Shown here: positions 23,466 to 34,810 of the stretch, in pieces
Layout: each line of letters starts with the position of its first letter
Position numbering within the stretch: position 1 is the first letter of the stretch
Source: Gautieria morchelliformis
Taxonomy: Eukaryota > Basidiomycota > Agaricomycetes > Gomphales > Gomphaceae
Length of the DNA: 64,000 nucleotides
Direction of reading: 5' to 3'
Assembly (NCBI GenBank): GCA_015179125.1
Contig: WHVA01000054.1
Coordinates: 279,786 to 343,785 of the forward strand
The notes under the pieces: model-generated
What the model saw: only the letters and a program-made list of their open reading frames with translations
Told to the model about the DNA's origin: nothing
The model's database searches: none
Program-made: the position numbers and the translations under genes

Positions 23466-24526
23466 CAGCCTACCCCAGACGGTAGTGCAATTCTTTTGAT
23501 GGCGCTCTCCTGCCAAGTTTCCCCGCAACCCACACCATTTACAGGCATGCTCATAGTTTTTTAGATAGCCAAAGGCTTATCGGGAGCGCTAGGATGAAGT
23601 AATTGCGCCGTTCAGCAAGAGTGCGCCCGCCGTCGCAACTCGCCATGTGATCCCTTGGAATTACTGGTGCCTGGTGCCTATGGGCTCGGTCGACCTATTT
23701 CCAGCACCTAACACCCCAGATGCGGAACCAGTTTTTTTTTATGGAAGGTATTTTATAAACATTGCTTTTATCTGCTTCGTTGACCGGCCTCCCGCTGCGC
23801 TCGTGGGGTCCCCCTAGCCGGGTCGTTCTAAATCCTCGTTCGTGCATTCTATATAGTAAGCATACCTAGAATGTAAAGCCATCCAGTGCTAACCCAAGCC
23901 CCAACTCTAACCCTAACCTAGCCAACTACTGATGGAGAATAGAAAGCGCCGGCTATCCCATCTACCAATCGGATAGAAAGCGCTGGCGGTCCCATCGCCA
24001 GCGCCCAATCGACTGATCACTTCTACCAATAGATATTAGCTCAACTGCCTAATATTTTCAATTCAGTTGATTAGTGGAGCAAGGTACTGCCGGCACCGCG
24101 GCCCTGCCTCTCCCATCAGCGCTCGTAATTATGTAATTGACTCCAGTCTGATACTTACTTGATGTCCTCGACTGCGATAGATGGGTGGGTAGACGAAGCA
24201 TTGGGGTTAGCATTGGTTATTCAGTATTTCACATGTCTAACTAGAGGTAGGGCCGTGGTTCCGGCAGTAACCCTTGCTCGGAAAGAAAGCAGATACTTAC
24301 TTATCTGACAGGGAGGTAATATCTTTCTTGGACGATATTCTTACCAAGCTATTTGCATAATGCACGGAGAAAGCGCGGCGAGCGAGGACTCTGCTAAATT
24401 CGATATCTTGATCTAAGGCTGCGCTGTTGGCTCGTCGAAAAGTCACTTCCGCTCATATGCGGCTCTATAAAGTGATTTGGTACGTTCACAAGTATACGCT
24501 TGATCATTGTGTTTTCGCGGTCTACC
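23466..24526. promoter_or_regulatory. Intergenic region upstream of CYP51
   Basis: About 1 kb without a coding frame. It holds a single CTAACCCTAACCTAG telomere-like word near 23,908 and two GAAAGCGC(C/T)GGC words around 23,945 and 23,980. It must hold the CYP51 promoter: a TATA-like CTATAAAGTG lies near 24,466, 60 bp before the start codon. No sterol-response element could be assigned with confidence. Confidence 0.45.
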
Positions 24527-26694
24527 ATGATGTCCAGTTACTTCTTGGCCACTTATATGGACTCGCACTATTTTGCGGCTGGACTCTTTCCTCCAAACGT
24601 ACCCTATCTCGCCATGATATGTTTGTTTATCTTTCCTGTTATCGTTATCATTATGAATGTGTTACGACAATTAGTCAGTAGTCTCCTATTGTCGATGTGT
24701 GTACCTCGCATATTTATTCCCAGATTATACCCCGGGATCCCTATACGCCTCCGCTTGTCTTTCACTGGTTGCCTGTAATCGGTTCTGCGATCGAGTATGG
24801 TAGTGACCCGGTCAACTTCCTTGCCAGGTGTCGGGCAAAGGTTTGGATCTATCGTCGTGAATTTCCGTTGGATGCTTAATTGCTTGAAGCATGGCGACAT
24901 ATTCACGTTTATCCTTCTCGGACGCCGCATGACCGCTGCCCTGGGGCCCAAGGGGAGTAACTTTGTCTTAGGCGCGAAGTTGACCCACGCCTCAGCAGAA
25001 GATGTATATGCCGTAAGTCGAGGTCCTGTTTCAAATTTCCAAGGTTGTGACCAAGTTTTATCTTGTGTAGCCATTGACGACGCCAGTGTTTGGCGCGGGT
25101 GTGGTGAGCACCACAACGCCATGCGTCATTTCCAGAGAACTTATCGCCATGTGATGCAGGTTTACGACTGCCCAAATCACGTTTTTATGGAGCAGAAAAA
25201 GTTTGTTAAAGGTGGTTTTTCTACAGCAAACTTACGCGCCTATGTCCCCATGATCGAAAATGAGGTCGAAGATTTTCTAGAGCACGATAACAGATTTTCC
25301 ACGTACCAGCTGGGGGATGTGAAGGAATGGGGCTCATTTCACGCTTACCGAACTATGGCCGAAATTACCACCTTGACGGCGGCTCGGACACTACAGGGAC
25401 GAGAGGTCCGTGGATCACTAGACAAAACGTTTGCAGCAAGGTTTCACGACCTTGACGGGGGTTTCACCCCATTAAATATGATTTTTCCCAACCTACCGCT
25501 GCCGAGCTACAAAAGGCGGGACATCGCTCAAAAGGCCATGAGCGATTTCTACGTTAACATCATTAAGAAGCGCAAGGCAGAGGGTCGGTTACAGGTACGC
25601 TGTAAGTTTCATTTACACCACGTTTGCTCCTTTGACAGTTTTTCAGGAAGAGAGTGACATGATAGCAGTGTTGTGTTCCCAGTCATATAAGGATGGCAGG
25701 CCTTTCACAGAGCGTGAAGTTGCACACCTGTTGACTGCCCTCCTTATGGCCGGCCAGCATACCAGCTCTACCAGCGGTGCATGGGCACTGATGCATATCG
25801 CGGCAGAGCCAGGTGTTGCGTGCGTAGCCCTTCGAGACTCGTTCTGGTGCGTCTCCTGGCTGACATATTGGCAGGGATGCTTTGTACAAAGAACAGATGG
25901 ACAAATTCTCCAGTGACGAGGGTTCTCATCGTAGCCTTACATTCGAGGATATGAAGAAGCTGCCCTTACTTGACGCTGTCATCCGTGAGACACTTCGTAT
26001 TCACCCTCCCATCCACAGCCTCTTGGTAAGCCTGAGTTCCTTCCTTGCACACATTCCACGCCTCCCCGCTGATCGTGTTTCAGCGAAAGGTTATAACGGA
26101 CATGCCGGTTCCTCCCACGCTGTCGGCGCCGGACGGCGACTCGCACAATTTTATTGTTCCAAGAGGCCACTTCCTGGTTGCGTCGCCTGCAGTATCGCAG
26201 ATGGATCCCACTGTGTGGGCAGACCCGGATAAATGGGATCCCTATCGTTGGACAGACCCGTCAGGGGTGGCAGCTCAGGCATTGGCGTCGTACGACGGAG
26301 GTATGAAAGTCGATCATGGGTATGGGCCAGTCAGTAAGGGCACCGAGAGCACGTACCAGCCATTTGGTGCAGGTAGACATCGCTGCATCGGCGAGACAGT
26401 ATGTTGTTATTTTACTCCCACAGTGGTATATAGACGTAACAATGCCACCGCCAGTTCGCGTATCTCCAACTCGGAACAATACTCTCAACATTAGTCCGGA
26501 AGCTCGAAATGCGCATCGAGAAGGGGATTCCAAAACATAACTATCACGTGAGTGCTGTACACTTCTAGTTCGTGATGCCGTACCTGACTTTCAAATGGCG
26601 GCACTAGACCTTGATGGTTCAGCCTCATGAGCCATGTGGTATTCTTTATAGGAGACGAACCACCCAACTGAGATCGCATAACCTGAAGACATAA
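24527..26694 (+). CDS. ERG11: Lanosterol/eburicol 14-alpha-demethylase, cytochrome P450 CYP51
   Basis: An ER-membrane P450 that removes the 14-alpha-methyl group in ergosterol synthesis. I place ten exons: 24527-24673, 24724-24840, 24890-25012, 25071-25103, 25160-25594, 25647-25819, 25875-26025, 26084-26398, 26455-26547 and 26608-26694. All introns are 49-60 bp with GT-AG borders, and phases are consistent, giving 557 residues, usual for fungal CYP51. Features in order: an N-terminal anchor (LAMICLFIFPVIVIIMNVL), PVFGAGVVYDCPN then MEQKKF (the Tyr and Lys altered in many azole-resistant fungi are intact), the I-helix AGQHTSS, ExxR as ETLR, and the heme loop FGAGRHRCIGE. The C-terminus ends with a YRRR segment. 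The start is the first of two adjacent ATGs (ACCATGATG). No damage is visible, so it appears functional. This is the clearest working gene in the window. Confidence 0.95.
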
Positions 26695-27033
26695 TAAGTC
26701 AAATTCATGCATTCTTCTGTCAAAATCATCTGATCTCATGGTTAAGAATTCCTATCAAAGAGGAATTGAACAGAATGGTATTTATCGTGTGTAATGGCAT
26801 TTGTTTTGCAAACGACTGTAAGTATCCCGTGATCCGAGGTGAACTTGAGCAACGTGTGAGCCCTTTGAAATAACCTCATGCAAGTTACCATCTCGGTTGA
26901 GCTAGCGGAGTTTTGAGTCTTGACTTCTCCGCTAAGATTAATTGGACTGAGTTTCGGTTTTGATACACGAACCTGCCCTCGCACATACTTAAATCCATGG
27001 ATCGGTCTCCTTCCACCATGCACATAGTTCACC
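26695..27033. other. Intergenic, CYP51 3' end to DUF6533 gene promoter
   Basis: No frame of interest. It must contain the CYP51 polyadenylation region and the promoter of the next gene, which lies in the same orientation 340 bp downstream. Confidence 0.5.
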
Positions 27034-29021
27034 ATGGATGCCCAAGCTGCCCTTTTTCAGCAATTGACAAGGATCAAGATAAATAATGTACGCCCTACTT
27101 CCAATTACATCGTAATAAACAACGCCTAATTAACCGGTCAATTTTCAATGCTCAGGATATGTCATGTATGGCACCGAAAATTATTGTGTTTGTGCAAATT
27201 GCTCAAGCAACTATTCTTCGGTTGCAGTAGTAGCTGTTACATTGTGGATTTATGAGATCGCACTGACATTCCAGGATGAGGTGCGACAGTTAGAAAATTG
27301 TATATGCTTATTTGATGATCTTAATCTCCATCAGATCCGCCTTATCTGGAGTTCGGAATGGACAGTGGGAAAGTGCCTGTATCTGAGTGTGAGTGGTTTT
27401 GACATACCCCAGCCTGGGGGTCTGACACGGGCAGAAATTTAGAATCGCTACTTTGGCTTGACATTCCTTATTATCAGCCTGAATAGTACATTTTTTAAAA
27501 CTCATCAGGCAGGCTAGAACTGACCGTGCATGGTACAGCGTTGTTGAACCCAACTATTTCCCCCCGTGTTCGTTGTTTCATACCCTGTATCCATACTAAG
27601 CTTGATGCAATGAGCACAGTTGTCAGAAACGTGTCTTTTTGCATTGTTTTCTTGTTGATCCGACAGGTTGATACCTTCTAGCTGTACGGTATGGTATGTC
27701 ATTAATGTCGTAGGGGGTATCATTCAACTCTCTGCAGTTGAAGGTCAGTCACTGATTATCGCCCTCCTTATTTGTATTCTGCTCATAAAACCGCACATAA
27801 AGCTATTCTAGCCGGTCGAACATATGCATTATATCGCCGAAACCGGACTGTTGGTATCATCCTTGCCGTGGTATGCGGTGTGAGTCTACCAGTCAGAGCC
27901 TCTTATGTCTTACTTGTATTCATCTCTTTCCGATAGACTTGCATGTTGGCTATGTTTGGGCTTGGCGGTGCAATTCACGTGGGGCAGAAATGTGATTTCA
28001 TGCTCGCATAATGTATGTGAGAATACATGGTCTAACCCAGGAATGACAGACATTCCTACGCCGCTTCCTGGAATTTTGACAGGTTGTGTTGCTGAATGTT
28101 CAAACAGTTGCGAGGCATTGGCGACGGCATTTTGGGTTCCTCTTCTGGTCAGTGATTCAGGTGTGTTTTTTGCCGCAGCTGTCTCATACATTGGAAAAAT
28201 TTGATGCAAGTCTCTACATTAGTATTGGTACTTTTAACGTTGATAAGGGCCATCCAGCACGGTACATACGACACCCCATGTACCACGTGTGGACATCTCA
28301 CGTACAATATTTTCCTCAGCGAAAGATGACGTACAAACATCCCTTCTCACTATCATGTACAGGGATGGTAGGTCTCCACCACTGGCAGCAAATGTCAAAC
28401 AGTCTCATGTACTCACTCTGAACATGTTGTACAGGCTTCCTATACTTTGTCGGTGAGTAGTTTGAGGTACGGGAGTGTTTATGCAAAGAGCACTAAACAG
28501 GAGCTACCGCTGCCTCAGTGATATTTGGTAAGACAAACCTCCACATTGTCGAGGCACCGTATATTCACTGTGATGTTCTGTAGGCATCTCAGTAGCCAAT
28601 ACTGTGATTTTTTCCACTGCACCGGTTCGAGTGTTATGATGTGTCTCATTCAGCATATAGTATTCACGAATTATACAGGTTGAGCTTTTACAACTGTTGA
28701 CATTGTTTGTCATCATCCAGTCTTTCTTTGCTGCTGAATTAACCTTTCAATTTGTTTGGGCTAGTCTCACACAATCTCTGCAATCAGTGATGTGTTCCCG
28801 GTACGTTACAAACATGTAGTTTTAAACTCGGCTCTCATGTCATAACGCATGCACGCCTGACTCACATTAGACTCGTCTTGAACATTCGAGGAAATCTCAA
28901 GTCCCATGTGCATGGGACTGGGACATCATCAAGCACATTAACATATGAACTGCACACATTTTCAGATGTGCAAACCCCCAGCGAGGGAACCACACTCGGT
29001 AGAGGTGCAGAAGAGAGATAA
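27034..29021 (+). CDS. DUF6533-type multi-pass membrane protein
   Basis: Exons strung over 2 kb show the pattern of a large Agaricomycete family of seven-pass membrane proteins of unknown function. Visible pieces in order: a start MDAQAALFQQL, NYSSVAVVAVTLWIYEIALT, a QDE/IRLIW junction across an intron, EWTVGKCLYL then RYFGLTFLIISL (the DUF6533 core), WYVINVVGGIIQLSAVE, GRTYALYRRNRTVGIILAVV, further hydrophobic exons, and the end VWASLTQSLQSVMCSR then LVLNIRGNLK with a Ser/Thr-rich cytosolic tail stopping at 29,021. Introns are 50-70 bp. The frame at the first intron does not resolve cleanly, so exon limits are approximate and damage cannot be ruled out. It follows CYP51 in tandem, but nothing links their functions. 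Confidence 0.7.
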
Positions 29022-29551
29022 GCGAAGGGTTTAGATTCGTGCTTTGGCAGACGGATCGTGTTCCTCAAGGTCGTGATTGTACGTATTTTTCCGGTGAAAG
29101 TATATATATTCTGTTCTTGATATCATATATTCACGATTGTTTCGTTGAGATGTATAATTTTTGTCCCGAGTGGGTCCATTTGTACTCAATCAACTGCTAC
29201 TTCCTTGCTTGAATAAAATAATCTCAAACTTCTCGGCACAAGCCTCTGACCCCTCCCGCCTGGTAGTGGTAATATACAATATATCTCCTACTTGATCTCG
29301 CGCGTCTTGAGCAGAGGTTCAGTGCCAGGGAAAGCTGTACCAGAGCTCTTTCCAAAGCCAGGTGCGGCTCAGTGCGCGTTGACGTTGGACTCGTTGGTGG
29401 AAGAACATGTGCAGACGTCGCTCTCGGCCAGGACACTACTTTCACAATCTGCTTCCCCAGAGCCTGTTCAGACCAAAGAAATGTTCCTGGAGATTAGAGA
29501 CGGTCTCCGTGCCCTAGAAGGTTCGACAATAAGAAGTGTCACCAGGAGAAG
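29022..29551 (+). other. Intergenic with one unexplained short frame
   Basis: An 88-codon frame (29,292-29,558) reads a Ser/Glu-rich peptide ending TIRSVTRRSK. I recognise no domain, and it could be the last exon of a degraded gene. The rest is AT-rich and uninformative. Confidence 0.3.
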
Positions 29552-29700
29552 CAAGTAGTGATGGGCACGGCTCGGCCCAGGCCGTCTGCCGAGCCAAACC
29601 AGGCCCAAGCCGTTGGCACATCCGGCTCCAGGGCCTGGCTCAGGTTTTGACAGGCCAGAGCCGAGCCAGGAAGCCAGGGCCTGCGGGCGCTTAAATACAC
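29552..29700. repeat. GAGCC/GGCTC-rich repeat with hAT-like end
   Basis: It begins TAGTGATGGGCACGGCTCGG, which resembles the CAGTGATGGGCA start of many Ac-type hAT inverted repeats, followed by about 130 bp packed with GCCGAGCC and AGGCC words in both orientations. Similar GCCGAGC/GGCTCGGC sequence borders the TA-flanked element at 4,075-5,552. Possibly a small non-autonomous element; the far end was not identified. Confidence 0.35.
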
Positions 29701-29773
29701 GATCTTCGGTCGCCAAAAAGGACATCTGTGCTCTGATACTGGCACGTACATAAACAGTTTTTCATGATATGTA

Positions 29774-32700
29774 CAGTCGCGGACAACCAAAGTCCACTAA
29801 AAAAATGAACCGGTTATGGGCACCCCACCCGCGTTAGAATATCATTTTTAAGCCTAGATAGAGTCTATTTAGGTCCTTAAGGGCAGGTTTCCACGAGCCG
29901 ATTTCTCAGAATGTGCTATTTGAAAATTTGGCCCTTCAAAATTTGGCTGGACACCAAAAAAATAGCTAAAAATATAGAAAATGGCGGAATCGATAGCTTT
30001 CTTCAAGCTGAATCTGATTCTGAAGAAATAAAAAAAATCCATGACGGATTCAGGCGAAATAATTATTTTAATATTACATAACATACTCATGTGATTTGGC
30101 CAGCTTGACGCATGCGAGGCAAGAAACAAAAGCGTAATATCGCTGGGCTTCGAAACCAAGCCCAGCATGTTGTCTCACCTGTGGATGCACCCTCCCAGGT
30201 GTCCCTGCTTCATTCAGCAGCTGCTCTTTCTACTGATCCCAGCAGCACAGAGGAAGATGACCCAGCCTGGGAACCTCACCAGAACGACAGTTTGCGGCCA
30301 AACTGGGAGGAATCGGAGGAGTCAAACGACGAAGACGACGGGTCAGTAGATTCTGACACTGGATGGCTGGGTTTGGGGGAGGAGGAGCATGTTTTGCATG
30401 CGAGACTCCTGAAATTTGCCGTGGAAAATGGTGATGATCCGAGTGATGAGGATTGGATGCCAGAAGCGTCGAAGAGAAAGAGGATGAAGCGATTGATGGA
30501 TAAAAAAGGTGAGTTATAAGTTTCTGCCGCACTCAAAAATAGGCCAACCTTTGTTGCGCAGCTCGTCCCAAACAATATGTCAAAGGCCCAGATGTCGGCA
30601 GTAAATCAGAACGCACTCGGCGTCGTTATCGTTCCATGTTAGAGGGTCAGCAAACTCTTGATACTTATGTGACGTGCCTGCCTGTTGTGGACTGCTCTGA
30701 AGCACCTGCCATGGCTCCTATCCAGATTCACCAAGAGTCCCTTACTCCTCCACCACTTTCCTTTGAAGACCTTACTCCTATTGCAACATCTCGAAAGCGA
30801 AAGGAGAGAAGCACAGAGGATGGAAGTGGCAGCGATGGTGAGGCTGAAGAAGGAGGGGACGCTGGTGGAGAAGGAGGTGAAGGGGACACAGCTGGAGAAG
30901 GAGGCAAAGAAGGAGGCAAAGGGGACACAGCTGGAGAAGGAGGCAAAGAAGGAGGCAAAGGGGACACAGCTGGAGAAGGAGGTGAAGAAGGAGGTGAAAG
31001 GGACACAGCTGGAGAAGAAGAGCCATGGGAAGATGAGGTTACGGACATGGTGAGGCCATTGGTGAATATTCGTGGCTGGAAGGACTTGTGAGATCAAGTC
31101 AAAGATGATTTGAAAAAAAAGCATGCACATATGCCACTGAAGGACATCAACCAGCTAATGATCCTTCGTAATTTTGCGACACTTCGGTTGAAGGGTCATG
31201 GCTGGATCACTTCAAGCAGGGAGGTTGCAGCACAGTGGCATGAAAAGCAGGGTGGATCCAGTGAACATTTTGCATGCCGTATCAGAGGTCTTGCATGCCA
31301 TTATCAAGTATTTGAGCAGCTCCCTATTGAATCCAGGGGTGGCAGCAAGAACTCACGGTCTCTATTAAAAGATGAGGCTGTCAAAGTTGCAGCGAGAACA
31401 TGGCTTACAGAACAGCGCATTGGCTCAATCACCCCTCAGCTCTTCTGCCATGCCCTCAACTCACAGATTCTCCCCTCCCTGAATATTACCTTGAAGAAAC
31501 CACTCTGTGAGAGGACTGCATGGAGGTGGTTGGTGAAGCTTGGCTGGACACGCACCATCTTGCGAAAAGGGGTGTATATGGATGGCCATGAGAGGGCTGA
31601 CGTTGTCAAGTATCGGAATGAGGTTTTTCTCCCAATGATGGAGAAATATGAACAACGGATGATTAAATTTGAGGGGCCTGAGCTGAAGCGAGTTGAACCC
31701 AAACTTCAGCCAGGTGAAAGGCTTCTCATTGCTGAGTTTCACGATGAGAGCTGCTGTCAACAAAATGACTTCAAAGGTTCTACCTGGTATGTATGTATAT
31801 TTAATTCTTATACTTGAATCTAATCAACCATGTCAGGCTACAGAAGGGTGAACAAATCCTCCAGAAAAAAGGAAATGGTCGGCTGATTCACATCTCAGAC
31901 TTCATAGAGGAGGTGAATGGACGGTTGGTTTCTTTCAATGATGATGGCAGCATTTCCTCCAGTGCACGCAAGGTCATCTTTCCCGGTTCAAATGCAGATC
32001 CATACTGGGATTGTGCTCAACTCATTGAGCAAGTGAAATCTTCAGCAATTCCAACATTCGAAGCGGCACACCCTGGCTGTCAAGCCCTTTTTATATTTGA
32101 TCAGTCATCTGCACATGCGGCGTTGCCACCAGATGCACTCAAGGCATTTGAAATGAATAAAAGCAATGGTGGCAAGCAACGGCATCAGAAGGATACAATT
32201 ATTCCACACAACAATTCCACACCTGAACTCCGTGGCAAAGTACAGAGAATGACCACTGATGATAGCCAACAGAAGGGCCTGGAACAGACTCTTACAGAAC
32301 GTGGGTTTAATATTAAAGGTCTCAAGGCAAAGTGTTCCCCTGTCTGTCCATTCGAGAGTCAACGGTGCTGCATGGCTCGACTGCTTAGCCAGCAAGATGA
32401 CTTTGTAAACCAGGTGTCTATGCTTGAAACACTCATAAAAGAGGCTGGGCATGAATGCATATTCCTCCCAAAGTTCCACTGTGAACTCAATCCCATTGAA
32501 ATGGTAATATTTACTTTTACTTCAATTGGTAATTTGTCAACTTATTCACATTGTCTAAGTATTGGGGGTGGGTGAAGTACAGATATCGGCAAGTGCCCAA
32601 GAGAACCTTCAATGATGCCAAAAAAGCAGCATTTGCTGCTCTCAATGCTTGCCCAGTGGATGTCATCCGACGTTTTATCAACAGAGCCTGGCAGTTCATG

Positions 32701-33043
32701 AGTGCTTACAGGATTGGCCTGACAGGGCAGGCAGCAGCATGGGCTGTTAGAAAACAAAAGGGCCATCGTACAGTCTCATGCAGTGCTATGATGCATCTTG
32801 ATGTAATTGTCAGCCGCAACTGACACGTACCTACTTTAGACACCGAATAAATGACCCTTTATATGTTAAATTTTTGAAATTTTTGTCCAAAAATTTGGCC
32901 AGCCGAAATCCTCGTGGGAAAAATTCCAAAGGAGTGTTTTTCGACGTATTTTGCATTCCTGAGTCCGAATCTGAAGTCAGATTACCCCCCAAATCTCTCA
33001 GTCACCGGCTACTAAGTTGGTGGACTTTGGTTGTCCGCGACCG
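29774..33043 (+). mobile_element. Tc1/mariner-like DNA transposon, near-complete
   Basis: Terminal inverted repeats CAGTCGCGGACAACCAAAGT at the left and the inverse of CGGTCGCGGACAACCAAAGT at the right are each bordered by TA (29,772-29,773 and 33,044-33,045). The 3,270-bp element encodes a four-exon DDE transposase on the plus strand. The ends match the shorter element at 4,075-5,552 (CAGTTGTGGACAATC). Subterminal AAAATTTGGC words occur at both ends. The one clear defect in its gene is an in-frame TGA. Confidence 0.88.
30112..32823 (+). CDS. DDE transposase of the TA-flanked element
   Basis: It catalyses cut-and-paste transposition. Exons: 30112-30508, 30562-31786, 31837-32503 and 32560-32823; the introns are 50-56 bp and phases fit. 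An acidic N-terminus leads to a tandem repeat of 13-residue units (GDTAGEGGKEGGK) at about 30,880-31,015. A conserved N-terminal module follows (ILRNFATLRLKG, HYQVFEQLP, RRGVYMDGHERAD-type region). The catalytic core has the first Asp in EFHDES, the second in FIFDQSSAHA, and the Glu in KFHCELNPIE, split by an intron from YWGWVKYRYRQV. The C-terminus is the IGLTGQAAAWAVRKQKGHR motif. A TGA codon at 31,089-31,091 lies between GWKDL and DQVKDD in otherwise continuous frame, so this copy is probably inactive unless the stop is spliced out or misread. Confidence 0.85.
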
Positions 33044-33045
33044 TA

Positions 33046-33799
33046 GTGTAGTTACAGTGGCCTTAAACCTTACTCCCAGTGAGAATCGACCCGGGATCCT
33101 TTGGGATCTGGCGGGTAACTAAAGTATTTTAGGGAGGGAGTGGGGTATTTCGGGATGAACCGATGATGCCATAACTAAATTTGACTCCGTCCTCTATGCC
33201 GACTCGGAGTACTTGTAGATTTTCTTTGTGCAGCTGATCTGAATTTGACAAATTTAACATTGAGCAGCTCAGAATTTTCAGCCATGTATTCAGATGTCTG
33301 GGGATCCGACTCGAAGGAAGTGCACATGCGAAGAGCACCGCCACGGTGGCAAATACATCGGGCTGTCTACTTGGTACAAGCACACAAAATTTCGCAAGTT
33401 GGCATGAGCACATCCCAAAAACATCCCAGAAAACAGCAGCGTATCCACAGGGCCCCCACATCACATGGCGAGGGTGAGCATGACGTTGACCATGGCGTAG
33501 TTGAGCGCAACTGCAAGGTAGTGGGTCTAGTTCTGCCAATCTCGTCCCATACATCGAGGACCCTGAAATCGACGATACGAGACTCGGCTGGCCTCCGGGC
33601 TTTGGTGTATGTAGGGTGATTCATCTATATATTCACGGTCTAACTAGTGCCTGTGTGTTCTTTAGATCGACGCGCACAAGTACGAGGACGATCTCAGGGA
33701 TACGGGAACGGGAGGCCAGCCTCCGGACAGCCATGTACGTATCCCACTACATGAAGTATACTGTTTTTGCCTTGTTCTTGCGTGCTACTCACATGCTGC
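33046..33799. other. Intergenic, no gene seen
   Basis: Short overlapping frames occur on both strands, without recognisable domains or splice support. A possible intron (about 33,735-33,799) precedes the RAD6-like piece. Confidence 0.5.
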
Positions 33800-34005
33800 A
33801 TGGCGGAGACTCCATTCGAGGACGGCACTTTTAAGCTGCTCCTCAACTTTGACGAATCGTATCCAAATAAGCCGCCTCGCGATTGTTTCATCCAAATGTA
33901 TACTACGCCAATGGTGAACTCTGGCTCGACATTCTCCACTCCCTCGACATTCTCCAAAACAGGTGGAACCCCCACCTACGATGTCGCATCTTGCACACTT
34001 ATGCT
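33800..34005 (+). pseudogene. RAD6/UBC2-like ubiquitin-conjugating enzyme fragment
   Basis: The plus strand reads AETPFEDGTFKLLLNFDESYPNKPP. After a frame change it gives LFHPNVY, ANGELWLDIL, a repeated LDILQNRW, and after another frame change PTYDVAS. This is the core of the Rad6/Ubc2 E2 that ubiquitinates histone H2B and PCNA. In the intact family the active-site Cys lies in ANGELCLDIL; here it is Trp. The frame changes, the duplicated LDIL segment and the lost Cys show it is dead. N-terminal and C-terminal parts are missing. Confidence 0.8.
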
Positions 34006-34810
34006 TGTACGTGTATACGAGGTTGGACTTTCGTGTAGGCTATACTAATTTTCTTCTTCGTTATGTCTTCTCATAGGCTGAGCATAATGCTGTAGTCCTG
34101 ACTTGCATTGCTCTTGCATCTCTCTCAAGGAACACCCACTCTCAGAGACCATGCGTCGCGCCTAGCTCTGGTTTTGACCTCCAGTGCTATCCACGACGTT
34201 ACACCCTAGCACACAAGGATACAAATCACCGAGCGAGCGTGAACGTGAGCTGGCATCCCTGGCTCCCTGTGCATCGGAAAGCAATTGTCAACTTGAAAAG
34301 TAAGCATGGGTATCTTGACCAGCATGCACGGAGTCTACAAGACGGTAATTCAATCTCCTTTTCACTCACTACTGTAAACCGAGTCCATCTCCACAAGCTG
34401 CTGTCTACTGTGCGCGTTAGATCACATGCTGTGACATAATGAGTGTGACAAGCCGCGACTAACCTTTCCTCCTACCACGATGTCATACTGTCATCTTCAC
34501 AGGAGGCAAACCCACATCATTGACTCGTTCCGCGATTCTTTCACACCAAACAGCTTGCTTGATATCGTCCAATTATCTCACTTTGCCTCGCAGTCGCAAT
34601 GCTCGTCTCTCATACCCGGTGCTCCGCTGGGTAAGGGTGTGTACAGTTTTCATGATAATACAAACTATCACTCGCAATCAGGAAAGATCTAGCACAACAT
34701 AATGATGTTGTATCCCAGGGTGAGCAGTGTTATCTGAGCCTCAGTCAGTCCTTTGCTCTTTGTCAAGTCGAGCATATATGTGCGTCTAATGTTTTCTTTT
34801 TCTTTTGTCC
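34006..34810. other. Intergenic, no gene seen
   Basis: Several frames of 60-100 codons lack motifs. A pyrimidine tract ending TTTTGTCCAG at 34,812 could be a splice acceptor for the Pro/His-rich stretch that follows. Confidence 0.4.

Noticed and set aside
30639-31130. Long minus-strand frames over the transposase repeat
   Set aside because: They arise because the repeat unit is a multiple of three; the plus strand carries the conserved transposase.
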